From positions 2,746,404 to 2,810,403 of the forward strand of contig OZ004597.1 in assembly GCA_963924555.1 (NCBI GenBank): a DNA stretch of 64,000 nt. The letters are read 5' to 3'. Position numbers and translations under genes: made by a program. Position 1 is the first letter of the stretch, and every line of letters begins with the position of its first letter. The notes beneath the pieces are model-generated. The model made no database searches, had not been told where the DNA came from, and saw only the letters and a list, made by a program, of their open reading frames with translations. This document shows positions 25,711 through 39,200 of the stretch, in pieces. Source of the stretch: Crambe crambe (taxonomy: Eukaryota; Porifera; Demospongiae; Poecilosclerida; Crambeidae).

Positions 25711-25809
25711 CTCAGTCTTTAATATTTCATCGCGCTTATCATGCTCACTAGCAGAAGGATGTGTACCAAAGGAGAAGCTCAGTAGAATTAGAAGGATAAT
25801 GCACTTCAT
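25711..25809 (-). CDS. Possible first exon of a small secreted protein
   Basis: An ATG opens 33 codons starting MKCIILLILLSFSFG, a good signal peptide, followed by an acidic/basic segment and a donor-like GAG|GTGAAT. No downstream exon could be assigned in 25650-25710 or in the adjoining inverted fragments. 25126-25294 and 25810-26386 show no other gene. Confidence 0.3.
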
Positions 25810-26386
25810 TATGGCACTAGCTATTTTGTGTAGATTAATAGCCAGCTAGCTATTATTGCATCACTATATATATTTTTTGCCTTTTATTGCATCACTTACA
25901 TTAAGAGGTCATGCAGTACAATAAGAGCTAATTCAGTAATAGCTAGTATTATGAATATCATTTTAGTTCCACCCATTGTTTGGAAATCTTAGCTATAGCT
26001 ACATGTAGCTAAGACCACCAGTCACCTGACTGCATGCAGAGACACAAGGATTAACAACAGTGACCTTATGTGATATAGTTTATTGCTGCACATGCATGCA
26101 CTTAATAGTTAGTCCTAAGCAACAAGAGGTGGGAAAGATATTCAGATTCCCTATCCAATGTATATGTGTATAGATAATATAATAATGAACTTTTCCAGCA
26201 AGATAAGACAGCATGCAAGAAATATCACTAACTAATTATTACAGTGTAGCAGTGATTTTAGCTAGTACACAAGTGATATATCTATGTAGCTATAGCTAAT
26301 TAGCTTCACTGAGCTTATACAAAAAAAGATAAGTATTAGCTAGCTAGTTATAGAATCTGATGCTTAAAAAGTTGCTTTTTTAAAGT

Positions 26387-27225
26387 TCAGAGGTACTCAA
26401 TTGAAGGCTCATCATCATCATCATCACCACCATTCTTTATGAATTCAATTATTACATTAACTTTTCCCTCTTCTTTTTCACCTCCACCTCCTTTAATTTT
26501 CTTTTGATGTAGCTATAGATTATCAGTAATGACCAATACTAGCTGATAGACATGCGTGAAAACATTACCTTAACCTCAGCATAAAGATTTTCATCCATTT
26601 CAACAGCAGCAGGATTGGATCTAAATTCACCTTCACCTCCTTTAATTTTCTTTTGATGTATAGATTATTAGCAATGACCAATGCTAGCTGCATGAAAACA
26701 TTACCTTAGCCTCAGCATAAAGGTTTTCATCCATTTCAACAGCGGCAGGATTGGACCTAAACACCTCATAGAAGTTGGTATTTTGTACACCACCAACACT
26801 ATCCAGCTGATCACCTCTAGTTCCAGGCCTGGCAATAAATCTTATCATAGCTACTTATAACCAACAGCTCTAAGTTATGTCCAAATAGAGGTAAAGTATC
26901 AGGCAATATTCACTTTTTTTTTCATAATTCAGCTCTTTACATATAGCTAGTAGAAATTTATAGGACAAAAGACAGAAGTTTAGGTCTATCTTATCAAAGA
27001 ATGTGTAACTTAACTTTCAGCTGGGGACTTTTATACTATTCTAGAATGAAACAGCTATAATGCCATAAGTAGCTACTCACAAAAATATCCTGTACTTCTT
27101 TTTCCGCCAGATATAAATAGCCACCACAATCACAATGACTATCATGAGGAGGATCCAACCAATCACAGCCAGTACAGTAGCAGCTGTCACTGTGGAGCTA
27201 ACACCACCAGATACACCACTAGTAC
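26387..27225 (-). other. Transmembrane segment and cytoplasmic tail of the left receptor
   Basis: Exon 27225-27081 encodes a Ser/Gly/Val stalk, a strongly hydrophobic helix (VLAVIGWILLMIVIVIVVAI) and a WRKKK stop-transfer. Tail exons are 26828-26705, 26649-26569 and 26500-26387. The first two both contain FRSNPAAVEMDENLYAE(A/V)K and result from a tandem duplication of about 150 bp that also copied the intron. The last exon begins with the same KIKGG sequence and ends with an Asp run and IEYL. Tyrosine motifs NFYEVF, NLYAEA, NLYAEV and IEYL could dock SH2 proteins if phosphorylated; they do not fit the strict ITIM or ITAM consensus. Confidence 0.82.
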
Positions 27226-30200
27226 CTACATGCAAAGTACACATTTCAGATTAGCTATGATGATCACAATCATTATTTTCCCCTACCTGCTACATTATCC
27301 GTGATCTTTATTAGAAGGGCTGTAGAGTTGGCACCAAATCCAGGATTAGTTCTTGCACGGATCTTGCAAAAAAGGCATGATAGACATAGTTCTCCTGTTA
27401 TAATTCATTACTTACTGTGAAAGAATAAGTGAGTCCATTCTGCAAGTTCTCTACCAAATAGGTAGTTTGGGTGGCTGGGACCAAGATAACCATAACAGCT
27501 CCTTGTTGAATCCTCTGTAATCATATAATTATCATACAGTATTAGCTACATATTTCCTGAAGATAGTCATAATCCTAGACTACCAAAATTTGACCACATA
27601 AAGAAAATTATAAGCCAAACAATATCCTGCATATTTCAGGCTGTTATTTTACAATTACATTGGGTGTGTCCTGTTCTTTGAAGCCGTAGTATATCACTTG
27701 ATATTCTCGTATCACTCCATTCGGATTGGTAGGTGGGGACCAGGAGAGCTGGACATTGTTCTTGCTCACTATAGTGCCTTGTAGAGCTATAGGATGATCA
27801 GGAACTGCAAAATAAATTGAACGCCCATTTGAGACCTTCAATAAAGTATACCAGTGTGGTCTAGCTAGCTATAGCTATACAGAGCTCTATTACAAATGTG
27901 AGTGGACACTTTCATGGCAGCTCACCACTTTCAAAAGTCTTGACTGACACAGGCTGTGAAAATGGGCCCAGGCCTGCGGATGTTCTTGCAGCGACTGTTA
28001 TGTTCAGATCAGCAAATTTTGGAAGGCCTGCATGGAATAAGTAATTAGATATAGTTCAGGAACAGGCTATACCAATATTGTTGGTAGTACAATACAGGCC
28101 ATGGCAGGCTTTCATAATACTAGCTAGTCATTTCCTGACCATTTCAAGAAAAATGGCTGACCAAGCTATTGGACATCTGACAAAAATTTCTTATGACCAA
28201 TTGACTAACTATACCTTCAATTTGGATGTTGTATGTGTTCCCTAACAGAGAGTACTTCCTGCTTGTCCTGTTGCTGTAGGTAAGGTTGACTATGTAGCTA
28301 GCGATGGGTCCATTCTGCTCAAACACTTCTGGAGGACTCCACTGGACCCTAATGGAGGATTCTGACTGGGCACTCACAGTCACTGCAGTGGGTGGTCCAG
28401 AAGGAGCTATGTATGTGTATATGCAACAATAATTATAGAGGTTTCCCCCATAATATTATTACAGCACTACCTGCAGGGGGCATATCAAGTTCGACATCAA
28501 AACTACTAACACTCCTTCCGGCAGAATTCTCATAATATATGGAGAAGGTGTAAACATAATACTCCTGCAGGCCATTTATTTGCAACTCCTCCCACACCAG
28601 TGGAGAAATGGCCAAGGTTGGATCAGGATCATTATTCAAACTCTGACGGCTTGAAGGTGCATAACTGATGAAGGTCATTATGGGAGTGGTATCCATTTCA
28701 TCATCATCATCATCACCTACGGGTCTCAGGAGCCCATATTCTATGGTGTAGCGAATGATGATACCGTTCCATTCATCCTGACTGGAAGGGAGCCAGCGCA
28801 ACCTCATCGCTGTGGGCGAGATTGCCTCGGCTGTTAGGTTTGCCACTGGTGATGTGGGAGCTGGGAAATTAAATATCAAGGCTTTTTTTCTAGCTGTAAT
28901 GAGTTTCAGTCTTCCATAAAAAAGTAGCCATCATGCTCTGGATTTCATCTGTGTCTCTAGCTATGAATACATGAGTAGCTATTAGCCTTCAGGCTCACTC
29001 TTTGACCTGTTAGTATGAGGCTCCTAGTAGGTAGAGTGAAACCTGTCTAATGAGATCACCCTATAATGGCCACACCACCATGTCCAAATAATCTATCTAA
29101 AGAGATACTATGGCTTTTTTATTCCTGGCCCATAGGTGGTCTCAGTATAAGCAAGGTTTCATTGCATACTTATTAATGCAGTACCACTGGATTACCTAGA
29201 GGTGGCATCATTAGAGTGATGGGATTACTGAAAGGTCCATGAGCTATGGTCATGGCTGCCACTGTGAACTTATAGGAATAGAAGGGGTGGAGATTTCCAA
29301 TGGTAGTCTCAGTGCTATCGACAGTGACCCTGAAGTCTTCACCAGTGTGCGTACCAACAACACGGACAGTGAACCCCTGGATGATCCCATTTCTGTCTTC
29401 TGGAGGAAGAGGCACCCAGGTCACCACCACTGATGTTGCATTGATAGCAGTCACACTGACTCTGGTGGGTGCTTCACTGGGCTCTATGCAAAGCAAGAAA
29501 ATACATTATAGGATGGTGTTTCCATTGCTGATAAATTTCTTTGGCTACCCAAGGAAACATCAATAATAGCCCACAGCTCGATCGAGCCAATGGCATGCAC
29601 ATGCAGTATAAGAATGCACGCGCTAGTGTGTGATAACGCACCGCCGCAGATAATAATGTCTGCAAAAAGCTACAAATGCCAAGTAAAACTCCTGCCAAAA
29701 TTAACTCTTATACGTGGTTGATTTGTGTGCTACCTCTCTATTCACCTTAACCTTGTTTTTTTTGTTGTTTTTTTTGTCCTAAAAGTATTAGTTAGCTAGA
29801 AATGATGCAACTAATATCGTGGCAAGAAGCCTAGAAAGCTTCTATAACTATTTCCATCAGTGCATAATGTACTTGATACCTTCTGGAAGTGTTTGGACCA
29901 CTGAAGTAGTACTTGGTCCCAAGCCATTGGTGAAAGCAGCCACTGAGCAATTATAAAAGTAGAACGGGTGGAGTGAGTTGACCACATAGACCCTATCAGT
30001 GGGGACAGTGGAGAATGTTCTGAGAACTCCTGTCTCCAACTCAGTGACATTTATGCTATAGGAAGTGATCTGTCCATTCTGCAGCTCGAGCTCAGGGGCC
30101 TCCCATGATATCCTGACACTCTTGGAGCTGATGGTAACAGCTGTGACATTCAGAGGTGGTCCAGTTGGTGCTGAGGAGAAATAATGTTACAGGTTTTCAA

Positions 30201-33200
30201 TCAGGATCACATGATACATGCAGGAAGTCTGAATTTTGCTGTCATAATGAATATTACATATTTATGCTTGAGTTTACTACTAGCCATCAATGAGTGTTCT
30301 ACCATCCTACCAGTTTTTCTGTATATATCTGCAAATCTATGTTTGTTCACTTTGCTATAACTTCCCCAATTCTCAACTGAATTCCTACTAACAAAGAGTG
30401 CCTGAACTTGGTTAAGAGTTGACAAAAGGTGAAGGAATTTCTTACCATCATCAGGAGTGGTGACGGAGATGGCAGCACTGAAGGGCCCCACTCCAATAGT
30501 CACTGCAGCCACTTCAATGGAGTAGTCATAAGCCGGATGGAGGTCTGAAAGAGTCAGAGAAGTTGAGGTGGCATTCAGGGAGAGACTGGTGAGAGTCTGT
30601 CGGACCATAACTACCACCAGGTAGTGCTGGATGACTCCATTTTGTTCTTCAGCCAGAGGAGGATCCCAGGTCACCTGAATAGTCCTGGAATCCATGGCAA
30701 CTGCTCCAATATTAAGGGGAAGACCATTGGGCACTGCAAAAAGAGTCCATTTATAATTACTATGCTAATGTTAGTTAGCTATATATGTAGTTAACTCATA
30801 GCTATGCAGTAAAATTGATAGGAAATGCACATGATCAAGAGTTTGCCCAGATGAGTTATTTCGGGGTCAAAATATCACTGCAAATAAAAAGTACTAGTTG
30901 GCTACTGCTCAAGGCAGTTAGTTATTAGAACCAAGTTACAGCTCTGAGTCAATTATATCATACCATCAGGTGATGTCGTAATGATGAATGGCTGTCCGTA
31001 AGGCCCCCTTCCCACCATTGTCTCAGCGGCAATCACACATCTATAGTCGTAGAAAGGATGGAGAGAGCCAATCACCAGTTCAAGGTGGGCTCCTGTCTGA
31101 CGGTATGTGGTGGTCACATTGGTAACAACCTCCACAAGTATGAGGGAGTACCCTGTAATTATCCCATTACGACTGTCCGGAGCAGGATGGTCCCAAGTAA
31201 CGATAATGGATGTGGAATTCACTGCTCTCCCTGCCTGGTTCAGGGGTGAGCTGCTAGGAGCTGCATCCAATAGGAAAACACATTAACTATGATATTGACT
31301 AGTAAATATATGTACATCTTATTTTTTTAAAGATTTATTCAGAAAGAACGGAGAGATTCATGCATAGTTATGGAGGTATAATAACATGGTCCAGTGTAGC
31401 CATAATCTCTTACCATCCTCTGGCATCTTTATGGAGCGAGGCAAGCTAAATGTTCCAGTTCCCACTGAAGTTCTAGCAGCCACAATGTAGGAATAAGTGT
31501 AGTCAGGATGTAGGGGCCCAACACTCAGTGATGTAGCAGTTCCCACTGTCATATGCTGGAACTGCTCTCCAGTCTCCAAGACCGAGATGTTCACTGCATA
31601 CTGTGTGATGATGCCATTTTGGGAGTCGAGTGGAGGAGGTGTCCAGGTGATTGAGAGGGTGCTTGAGTCTACTGCTGATTCAGTGATATTTTGGGGTGAA
31701 GAAGTTGGAACTGCAGAATGGCATTATAAAGCTATTTGAGCTTTAGTAAGGAAATTTTAGAAGAAGAAACTTATTAACATTCTATTGTTCAACTATGGTA
31801 CCTTCAGCTGTATTATTAGAAAAGACTTTCAATTAGAAATTTTGAAACAATAATTAGTACTAAGAAATTGGTAAACTAGCTGGCTATAACCGGTATGACT
31901 TGTACCATCTTGAAGAGTCGTGACCCTATGGTCTAGAGAGGACGGTCCCACCACCACAGTCACTGCAAACACATTGAACTGGTAGGTATAGTAAGGGTGT
32001 AGATCTCCGATCGAGAATGTAGTACGGGACTGGGCCTGATAAGTGAAGTTTGTTCCAGTATTGATCTCAAGAGCAGTGATGATGTAGTGCCTGATGACTC
32101 CATTCTGCAGTGTGTTTTGTGGGGGACCCCATGTCAGAGTCAAAGAGGTGGACATGACATCAGATGACACCACATTTATTGGGGCACCTTCAGGAGCTGA
32201 ATAATAATAGTAGATATGCGGTAATTTTGATTTTATGATTTAGAATCTAAGATCAACCCCCTCCCAATCAAAATTTGGGTACTTCTCACTTCTCATTTAT
32301 ATTTAGTAATTAAGAAGAGTAGCAGACACTCTCATAATATTTGTTCAAAGACTGAGAAAGTCACAGCAGTGATTACAACCAAGATGAAAGGTGAACAGGT
32401 TGTGTACAGTCTTACCATCCTCTGGGGTAGTTACAGTGATAGTAACTGTGGAGGACCCAGAGCCTACACTAGTGAAGGCAGAAACAGTGAGCATGTAGGA
32501 TGTGAAAGGCCGCAGTCTCCCCAAGGTCAACATCTCGTCTGGAGTGACGAATGTAGAAGAATTTCCCCCAGACACCAGAGTGACCATGTAGCTTATGATA
32601 ATGCCATTGCGTTCATAAATCAGAGGAGCTTCCCATGTCAGTATCATGGATGTCGATGAGTCAGCAGTTGCAACGAAATTCAGAGGAGGACCAGTGGGTA
32701 CTAAAAATGAGGGAAATAAGTTCTTCACAAGTATCATCTCCATGATGTATAGACAGATAAAACTTTACCCATAAAGTTTATAGTAGCTGATTGACTTTGT
32801 GATATACACTTATTCACTGAGATTCTGTTCTCTTTTCTCCACGCCCTTACATGCTTTACACTAATAGGTATGCTACATACCATCTTCAGCAGTGGTGAAG
32901 GTGATTGGAGTGGAGAAGACTCCAGCCTCCACTGTAACTGCAGCCACCACACAGGTGTAGTTATAGAAAGGATGAAGAGACTCCACTCTCTGGCTGTTGG
33001 TATTGGAAGTCAGCTGGATCACTCTCCCAGTGTTCTCCTCCGTGATGTTGATGATGTAATTCTGGATGATTCCATTGTGGTCTACTGCAGGAGGAGCACT
33101 CCAAGAAATAAGGAAGCTTGACGAGGTCACGGAAGATATGACAACATTCTCAGGAGGAGGGGTTGGACCTAGAGCATTGCATTTTCAGGTGAAAAAGTTA

Positions 33201-36200
33201 AGATAGATAGCTAACAAACCATAAATGCTACATTTTTGCACTAACAATGAAATTAGTTTGGAGTCAGAAGTTTGGTCATTTTTTGTTAGCTGTGTAGAGT
33301 AGCTAGCTAGCTAAGCCACCTTGTGATGGAGTTGGGAATAATCTAACCTGCTTGGGGCATTTGAATGACACTTGCAACTGAAAATGGTCCCTGTCCTATT
33401 GTCTCAGCTGCCACAAAGTAACTGTATCGATAGAACGGGTGGCGTCCTGGAATGCTGATGCTTTCATTAGTGGTGAAGAACTGGAGGGTAGTTCTGGTCT
33501 CCAATTCGGTGATGTTGATGGTGTATCTCTGAATCAGGCCATTTCTACGAGCAGGTAGTGGAGGAGACCATGAAATGCTGAGAGTGGTTGGATCTGTGAT
33601 CACTGCTCGTACATTTTGTGGAGTGCCAGTTGGAACTGAAATGACATTATCATTAGAATTTTCTCTTCAGGAGTTGATCTACAGTTATGCCATTAGTTCT
33701 TTTCCCCGGTTCAAATTGTTATCTATCTTAGCTACAACAAAAACATTCCACAACTTACCATCCTGTGGTGTGTTTATCTGTATGATGGCATTAGGAGGAC
33801 CAAGTCCCACGGTCTCAGCTTGTACCGTGCAGTTGTACATGGTATATGGCCTCAGGCCAGAAATGATGATGGATCGTTGAGTTGAGGAGATGTTGCGTGT
33901 GATAGTCCTGGCCAGAGACTGCAGAGAGATCAGGTAATGGCGGATGATTCCATTTTGCTGATTTCTGATTGGAGGACCCCAAGACATGCTTACAGAGCGA
34001 GCACTGGTGGGCAAAGCCCTCACGCCAGTGGGTGGTCCAGAGGGAGCTAAAATAATGATAAATCATTAGCATGGAGAGATCAAGTAGCCATGGTGTATAG
34101 CTCTCCCAAGGTGTTCTATATTCCATCTCAACCTCTCAAGGAGGTTATTCCAGGAGATTGATCAGTGGTCTTAATTGGATTGTAACTTAGCTATAGCTAT
34201 ACCTATTGAACATAAATGTCTGAATTGATGTCTCTTTGTGTTGCTACCCTTCCTGTTAAGTAATTATTATAGTACCATCTTCTTCAGTCCTGATGGAGAT
34301 GACAGTAGCGTTAGGGCCTCCTTCCATCGTGTAAGCCAGAATGGTGCAGTGGTAAATGTAGAAGGGGTGAAGAGGACCTACAACAATCTCAGTTACTGTT
34401 GGCGCGATGGACGTCAGCTGTTGAAGAACACCAGTTTCTCCCTCCGTGACATTGATCCTGTACCCCCAAATGATATCTTGTTGTGGGGGAGGGCTCCAGT
34501 CCAGGAAGATGTGTGTGGAGTTTAGAGAATATCCTGTAGGGTTCAGTGGGTGGCTTCCAGGGGCTGAATGATAAAGATGAATTAAGTATCAATAATGGAA
34601 AAGAGCAATAAACATATATATGAATCTCTCGGTGAGGATAATTCTTAAAAACCAAGAATTATCCTGCATGGTGTCCTATTGCTGGGGTGAATTGATGATA
34701 TTCTTGGAAATTGGGATGCTATCCTGATAGCTCAAGTCCTGATTAGCTATAGCTATACAGGTTTGTGTACTTGAGGGTCAACAATTTGAGGGAATAGACT
34801 GTAAATAATATTATATTTGTGATATACCATCTTCAAGTGTCTGGACATCTATCACACCAGAGAAAGGTCCCACACCCACTGCAGTCCTTGCAGATATGGT
34901 GGATATGTACACTGTGAATGGCTTCAGGTTAGAAAGAGTGAAGTTCGACACCAAACCAATAGTGAACTGCAGCACTGTTCCATTGTCCAAGTTTGTGACG
35001 TTGATGACGTATCCTGTGATGTCTCCATTCCTGTCTTCTGGTAGAGGAAGATTCCAGTTCAGTAAGATGCTTGTTGGACTCAAGGCTGTAGCAGTTATGC
35101 TTGTAGGAGGTCCCCTGGGAGCTGGAATATAGGGATGGGGTCATATGATGCATAGCAAGTGTGATATTAAATAGACTTTAGCACCATGAAATCTCTGTGG
35201 GGTCAAAATTTTCATGGTTTTGCAAGATTTGATACCTTGTTTTGTGTATTAATCCCCTCCCCCCTCCCCCCGAAATTACCAAGTCATTTCCCACTATAAT
35301 ATTATTTGCCACAAATTAGCTACCGTCTTCAGGTGTTGTGACACTTGAAGTGATGCTATAAGGTCCTTCTCTCACAGTGAAGGCAGTCACAATCCAATTG
35401 TAGGTATAGTCAGGATGGAGGTCACTAACAACCAGAGTCATGGTTGCAGACACTTTCTGAAACATCAGGCCAGTTTCCACTTCAGTGATATTCAGTCTGT
35501 ACTCCCTGATGATGCCATTATGGCGGCCAGATGGCTGATTCCAGCTGAGAGAGATGGTGTTAGGGTCCAGAGCAGATCCAGTGAGGTTAGAGGGAGACAT
35601 GTTTGGACCTAAATTATTATAATGAACAGGGAGAGGAAATGAGGGAGGGAGTAAGTGAGTGAGTGATTGAAGGGAGGGAGAGTTCCTTACTATCCTCTAG
35701 AGTATTGACTGTAAGGGTAGGGCTAAAAGGTCCTCTGTTCACTGATGTGGATGCAGCGATGGAGCAGAAGTAAGTGGTGAAAGGAAGTAGGGAGCTGATT
35801 GTGACTGATGTCTGTGAGCTAGGCATAGTTCTTTGGGTGATTTGACCACTTCTAGCCTCTGTGATATTCAAAGTGTAGCTGACGATAACTCCATTCTGCT
35901 CTTCCACCAGAGGGGCACTCCATTGGAGGGTCACAGAACGAGAAGAATTCACACTTTCCATGAACATCTGAGGATATCCACTGGGTACTGCGAACATTGA
36001 GGGGAAAAACATGAAGGCAATGTCAAGGGGGCATATATCACTATAAAGGGGTCCACCACTCAGGGTGTATGCAGCTTTTTCCTTACTATCTTCTGGTGTC
36101 TGAATCACTTCTGGATCTGATAGTGGTCCTACAGCAACAGTGTAAGCACTGACTCTGCATTCATACATGTAGTAGGGGTGAAGTCCCTGCACCACAAAGG

Positions 36201-39200
36201 ACGTAGTGAAAGATGTGTAGAATAACAGCCTGCCCGTGTCCACTTCTGTGACATTGATCCTGTACTCTGTAATGATGCCATTCTGGGCAGCTGCTGGGGG
36301 TGGAGTCCAGAAGAGTCTGATGGAAGTAGAGCTGATGGAAGTGACATTGAGATTCTCAGGTGGGCTAGAAGGTGCTATAAAAATATATTCACATGATAAG
36401 TTCCCCATAGATTCATGCTACTGGATATATATCCCCTCATACGAACCATAGCTATCAGTTTCATTACAGAGGAACTAGCAGCCACCCCTCCCACCCAACA
36501 TACCTGTTTCAGCAGTGAGGAAGCTCATTGGAATGCTGTAAGGGCCCACACCAACATTTGTCATAGCAGCCACACGACACGTATAAGAAGTGAATGGTAA
36601 GAGGTTATTCAAGTACAAGTTAGCAGCAGTTGACGTCATCTGAAAGTTCTTCCCGGTACTCGTTTGAGTTACATTAATGACATAACCCGTTATGATTCCA
36701 TTTTGATCACTAATGTCAGGAGCCTCCCACATGATCAACACTTCCTCTAAGGATATCACTGTGATGTTGATGCCCTGGGCAGGCCCACTAGGCACTAAGA
36801 TTAAGTGAACCAGTTAATAATTATTTATTAAAACTTGTAATTTAGCTATTCATAGAAGAAATTTTTGTGGATAAAAAAATTACATTCCTCATGTTCCTAT
36901 TTCCACTAAAAGCTTCACCCACAAATATTCATGCTACATATGAGATAATTTCTCACCATTTTGGTCTGTTCTTATAGAAATGGGACTTGTAGCTGGTCCA
37001 GGAGCAACAGTGACAGCAGAGACAGTGATCATGTAAGTGTAATATGGATGGAGAGAAAAGAGAGTGAAGTTGGTGTTCAGGGAGACATGGCCGTACATGT
37101 TCCCAGTGTCCACTTCAGTGGCATTGACAAAGTAGTGCTGGATGATCCCATTCCTCTCAGCGAGTAAAGGTAGAGTCCAGGAGAGAGAAATGCTGTCAGA
37201 ATCACGAGAATATCCACTGAGACCAAGTGGTGGAGCAGTTGGAGCTATGGAAAAAAGTGTTAGTTTACAAATTATTTCATGCCGGACTCTTCCCTTTTCT
37301 TTATGCTGAAAGAATTGATCCTAATGGGCATTATAGTGACACACATGTCATTGAGTGGTAGAATGCACAACTACAATTAGATGGCAATTATAAAGACATA
37401 GATTTATCTGTTCATATAGAACATGAAAGCACCTTGCCCCTGAGGTCATTCTAGGTCCCACAAATTAATTAAGAATAGCTAGGCATACTGGTAGCCTCGT
37501 CCCCAGGCCTTCCTCTCTCACTGGTCTAGTCTTTCACGAAGAAAAGGTAAAGGGTACTTTACCTTTTCTTCGTGAGAGAGGAAGGCTTGGGGACGAGGCT
37601 ACCATACTGAGAGTTCCATCAATAAGAATAGTAGCTACACCCCATAGTTTTGTGATTCTTTTGCAGCTAGCTTGCTAGCTTACCTTCTTGAGCCAGCTGT
37701 ATGGTGATAGGATGAGTGTAGGGCCCAATGCCAATGGTATAAGCAGCCACTGTGCATTGGTAGAGATAGTAAGGATGGAGGTTGTTGAAAGTGATATGCA
37801 TGGTGGTGGAGGTCCTGGGAGCAAGGATAGTGTTGGTGTCCAGTTCAGTCACACGGACCATGTAGTACTGAATGGGTCCATTAGTGTCCTCAAAGGGTGG
37901 GGGGTTCCAAGTGAATGTGATGGAAGTGGAGGTCCTGTTTGCCGACAGCTGCTCTGGTGCAGCAGTAGGGGCTGAAAAATAGAGAATATACAGTTATATT
38001 AGTACTGTATGTTCCTTATAGTTATATTAGTACTGTATGTTCCTTCTTTGTTGCTGACAACTGCTTTGTGGGGCTATACTATAGAATTTTCATTCTGTGA
38101 TTTTATCAGTCTTAGATTTTCACTTATCTCATTAATCTCTCCTGATGAAAGAAGGAATTTAGTCACTTAGAGAATGTGTACAAAATGTTGCATAGACTTA
38201 CGCTCTGGATCAGTCAGTACAGAGTGTGTGCTACTGAAAGGCCCCCTTCCTATGGTGGTAGCAGACACATTAAAGTCGTAGAAATAGTAAGGATGGAGAG
38301 AGCCAATGTGAAGATCTGTATCAATGGCAAAGAAAGTCCACTGTCTCCCTGTGTATCTCTCTATTGCATTCACGGTGTAGTATCGAATGGCACCATTGAC
38401 TTCCAATGGTGGTGGAGTGGACCAGCGCAATGTGATCAGGGACGAGCCAAGTGCAGTACCATTCACATTCTGAGGGGGAGCAGTTGGAACTAAACAGAAA
38501 AATTAAGGGAAAATGAGCAAAAAATTATGATCACATAGCTACAGGTCTTCAGAATGTTTCCTTCACTTTTATATGAAGCAAGTAAATTTGAGCAAATTTC
38601 TTTGTTTGCTTGAATTGGTTGGAATTCTGCCACTTCAAGTGCTAATGATTTACCACCATCTCTCAGATCATACTGATTGATATGCATGAGTGATGGATCT
38701 GGAGTCTTTCCACTTACTGTCTTCAAATGTAGTGAACTGCACAGATGTACTGAGAGGTCCTGGACCACCAATTGTGGCAGCAGCAACTCGACAACCATAC
38801 CTAGCATACTCTTCCAGCCCTGTGAAGCTGAAGGAGGTCTGAGTGGTGTTGTAGACACGATCGGGCATCCCAAACATCAGGTCAGCGAGCACCACAGTGT
38901 AGTAGAGGATGATGCCGTTCTGGAGAGAAGGATCTGGATAGACCCAGCTGATGTTGGCTGTGGTTGTGCCAGTTACACTTATGGTCACAGATCTTGGAGT
39001 TCCATATGGACCTATGAAGAGGGAGAGAAGTAGTGTATAGTCCATTTGTGTGTTCACTATTAATCTTGAGTCTTAACTAGAACTGATTGACCAAATCCTT
39101 GGCAGAAAAATAAACAAACAAACAAACAAACAAACAAACAAACAAACAATTTTACATTTTATACGAAGTAGAAAATAATTTTATTTCTTCTTTTGTAAAC

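Noticed and set aside
32369-32659. Plus-strand open frames opposite the FN3 exons (many between 29,000 and 48,400)
   Set aside because: They are antisense shadows of FN3 exons; they lack splice-site support and repeat the same pattern at each exon.
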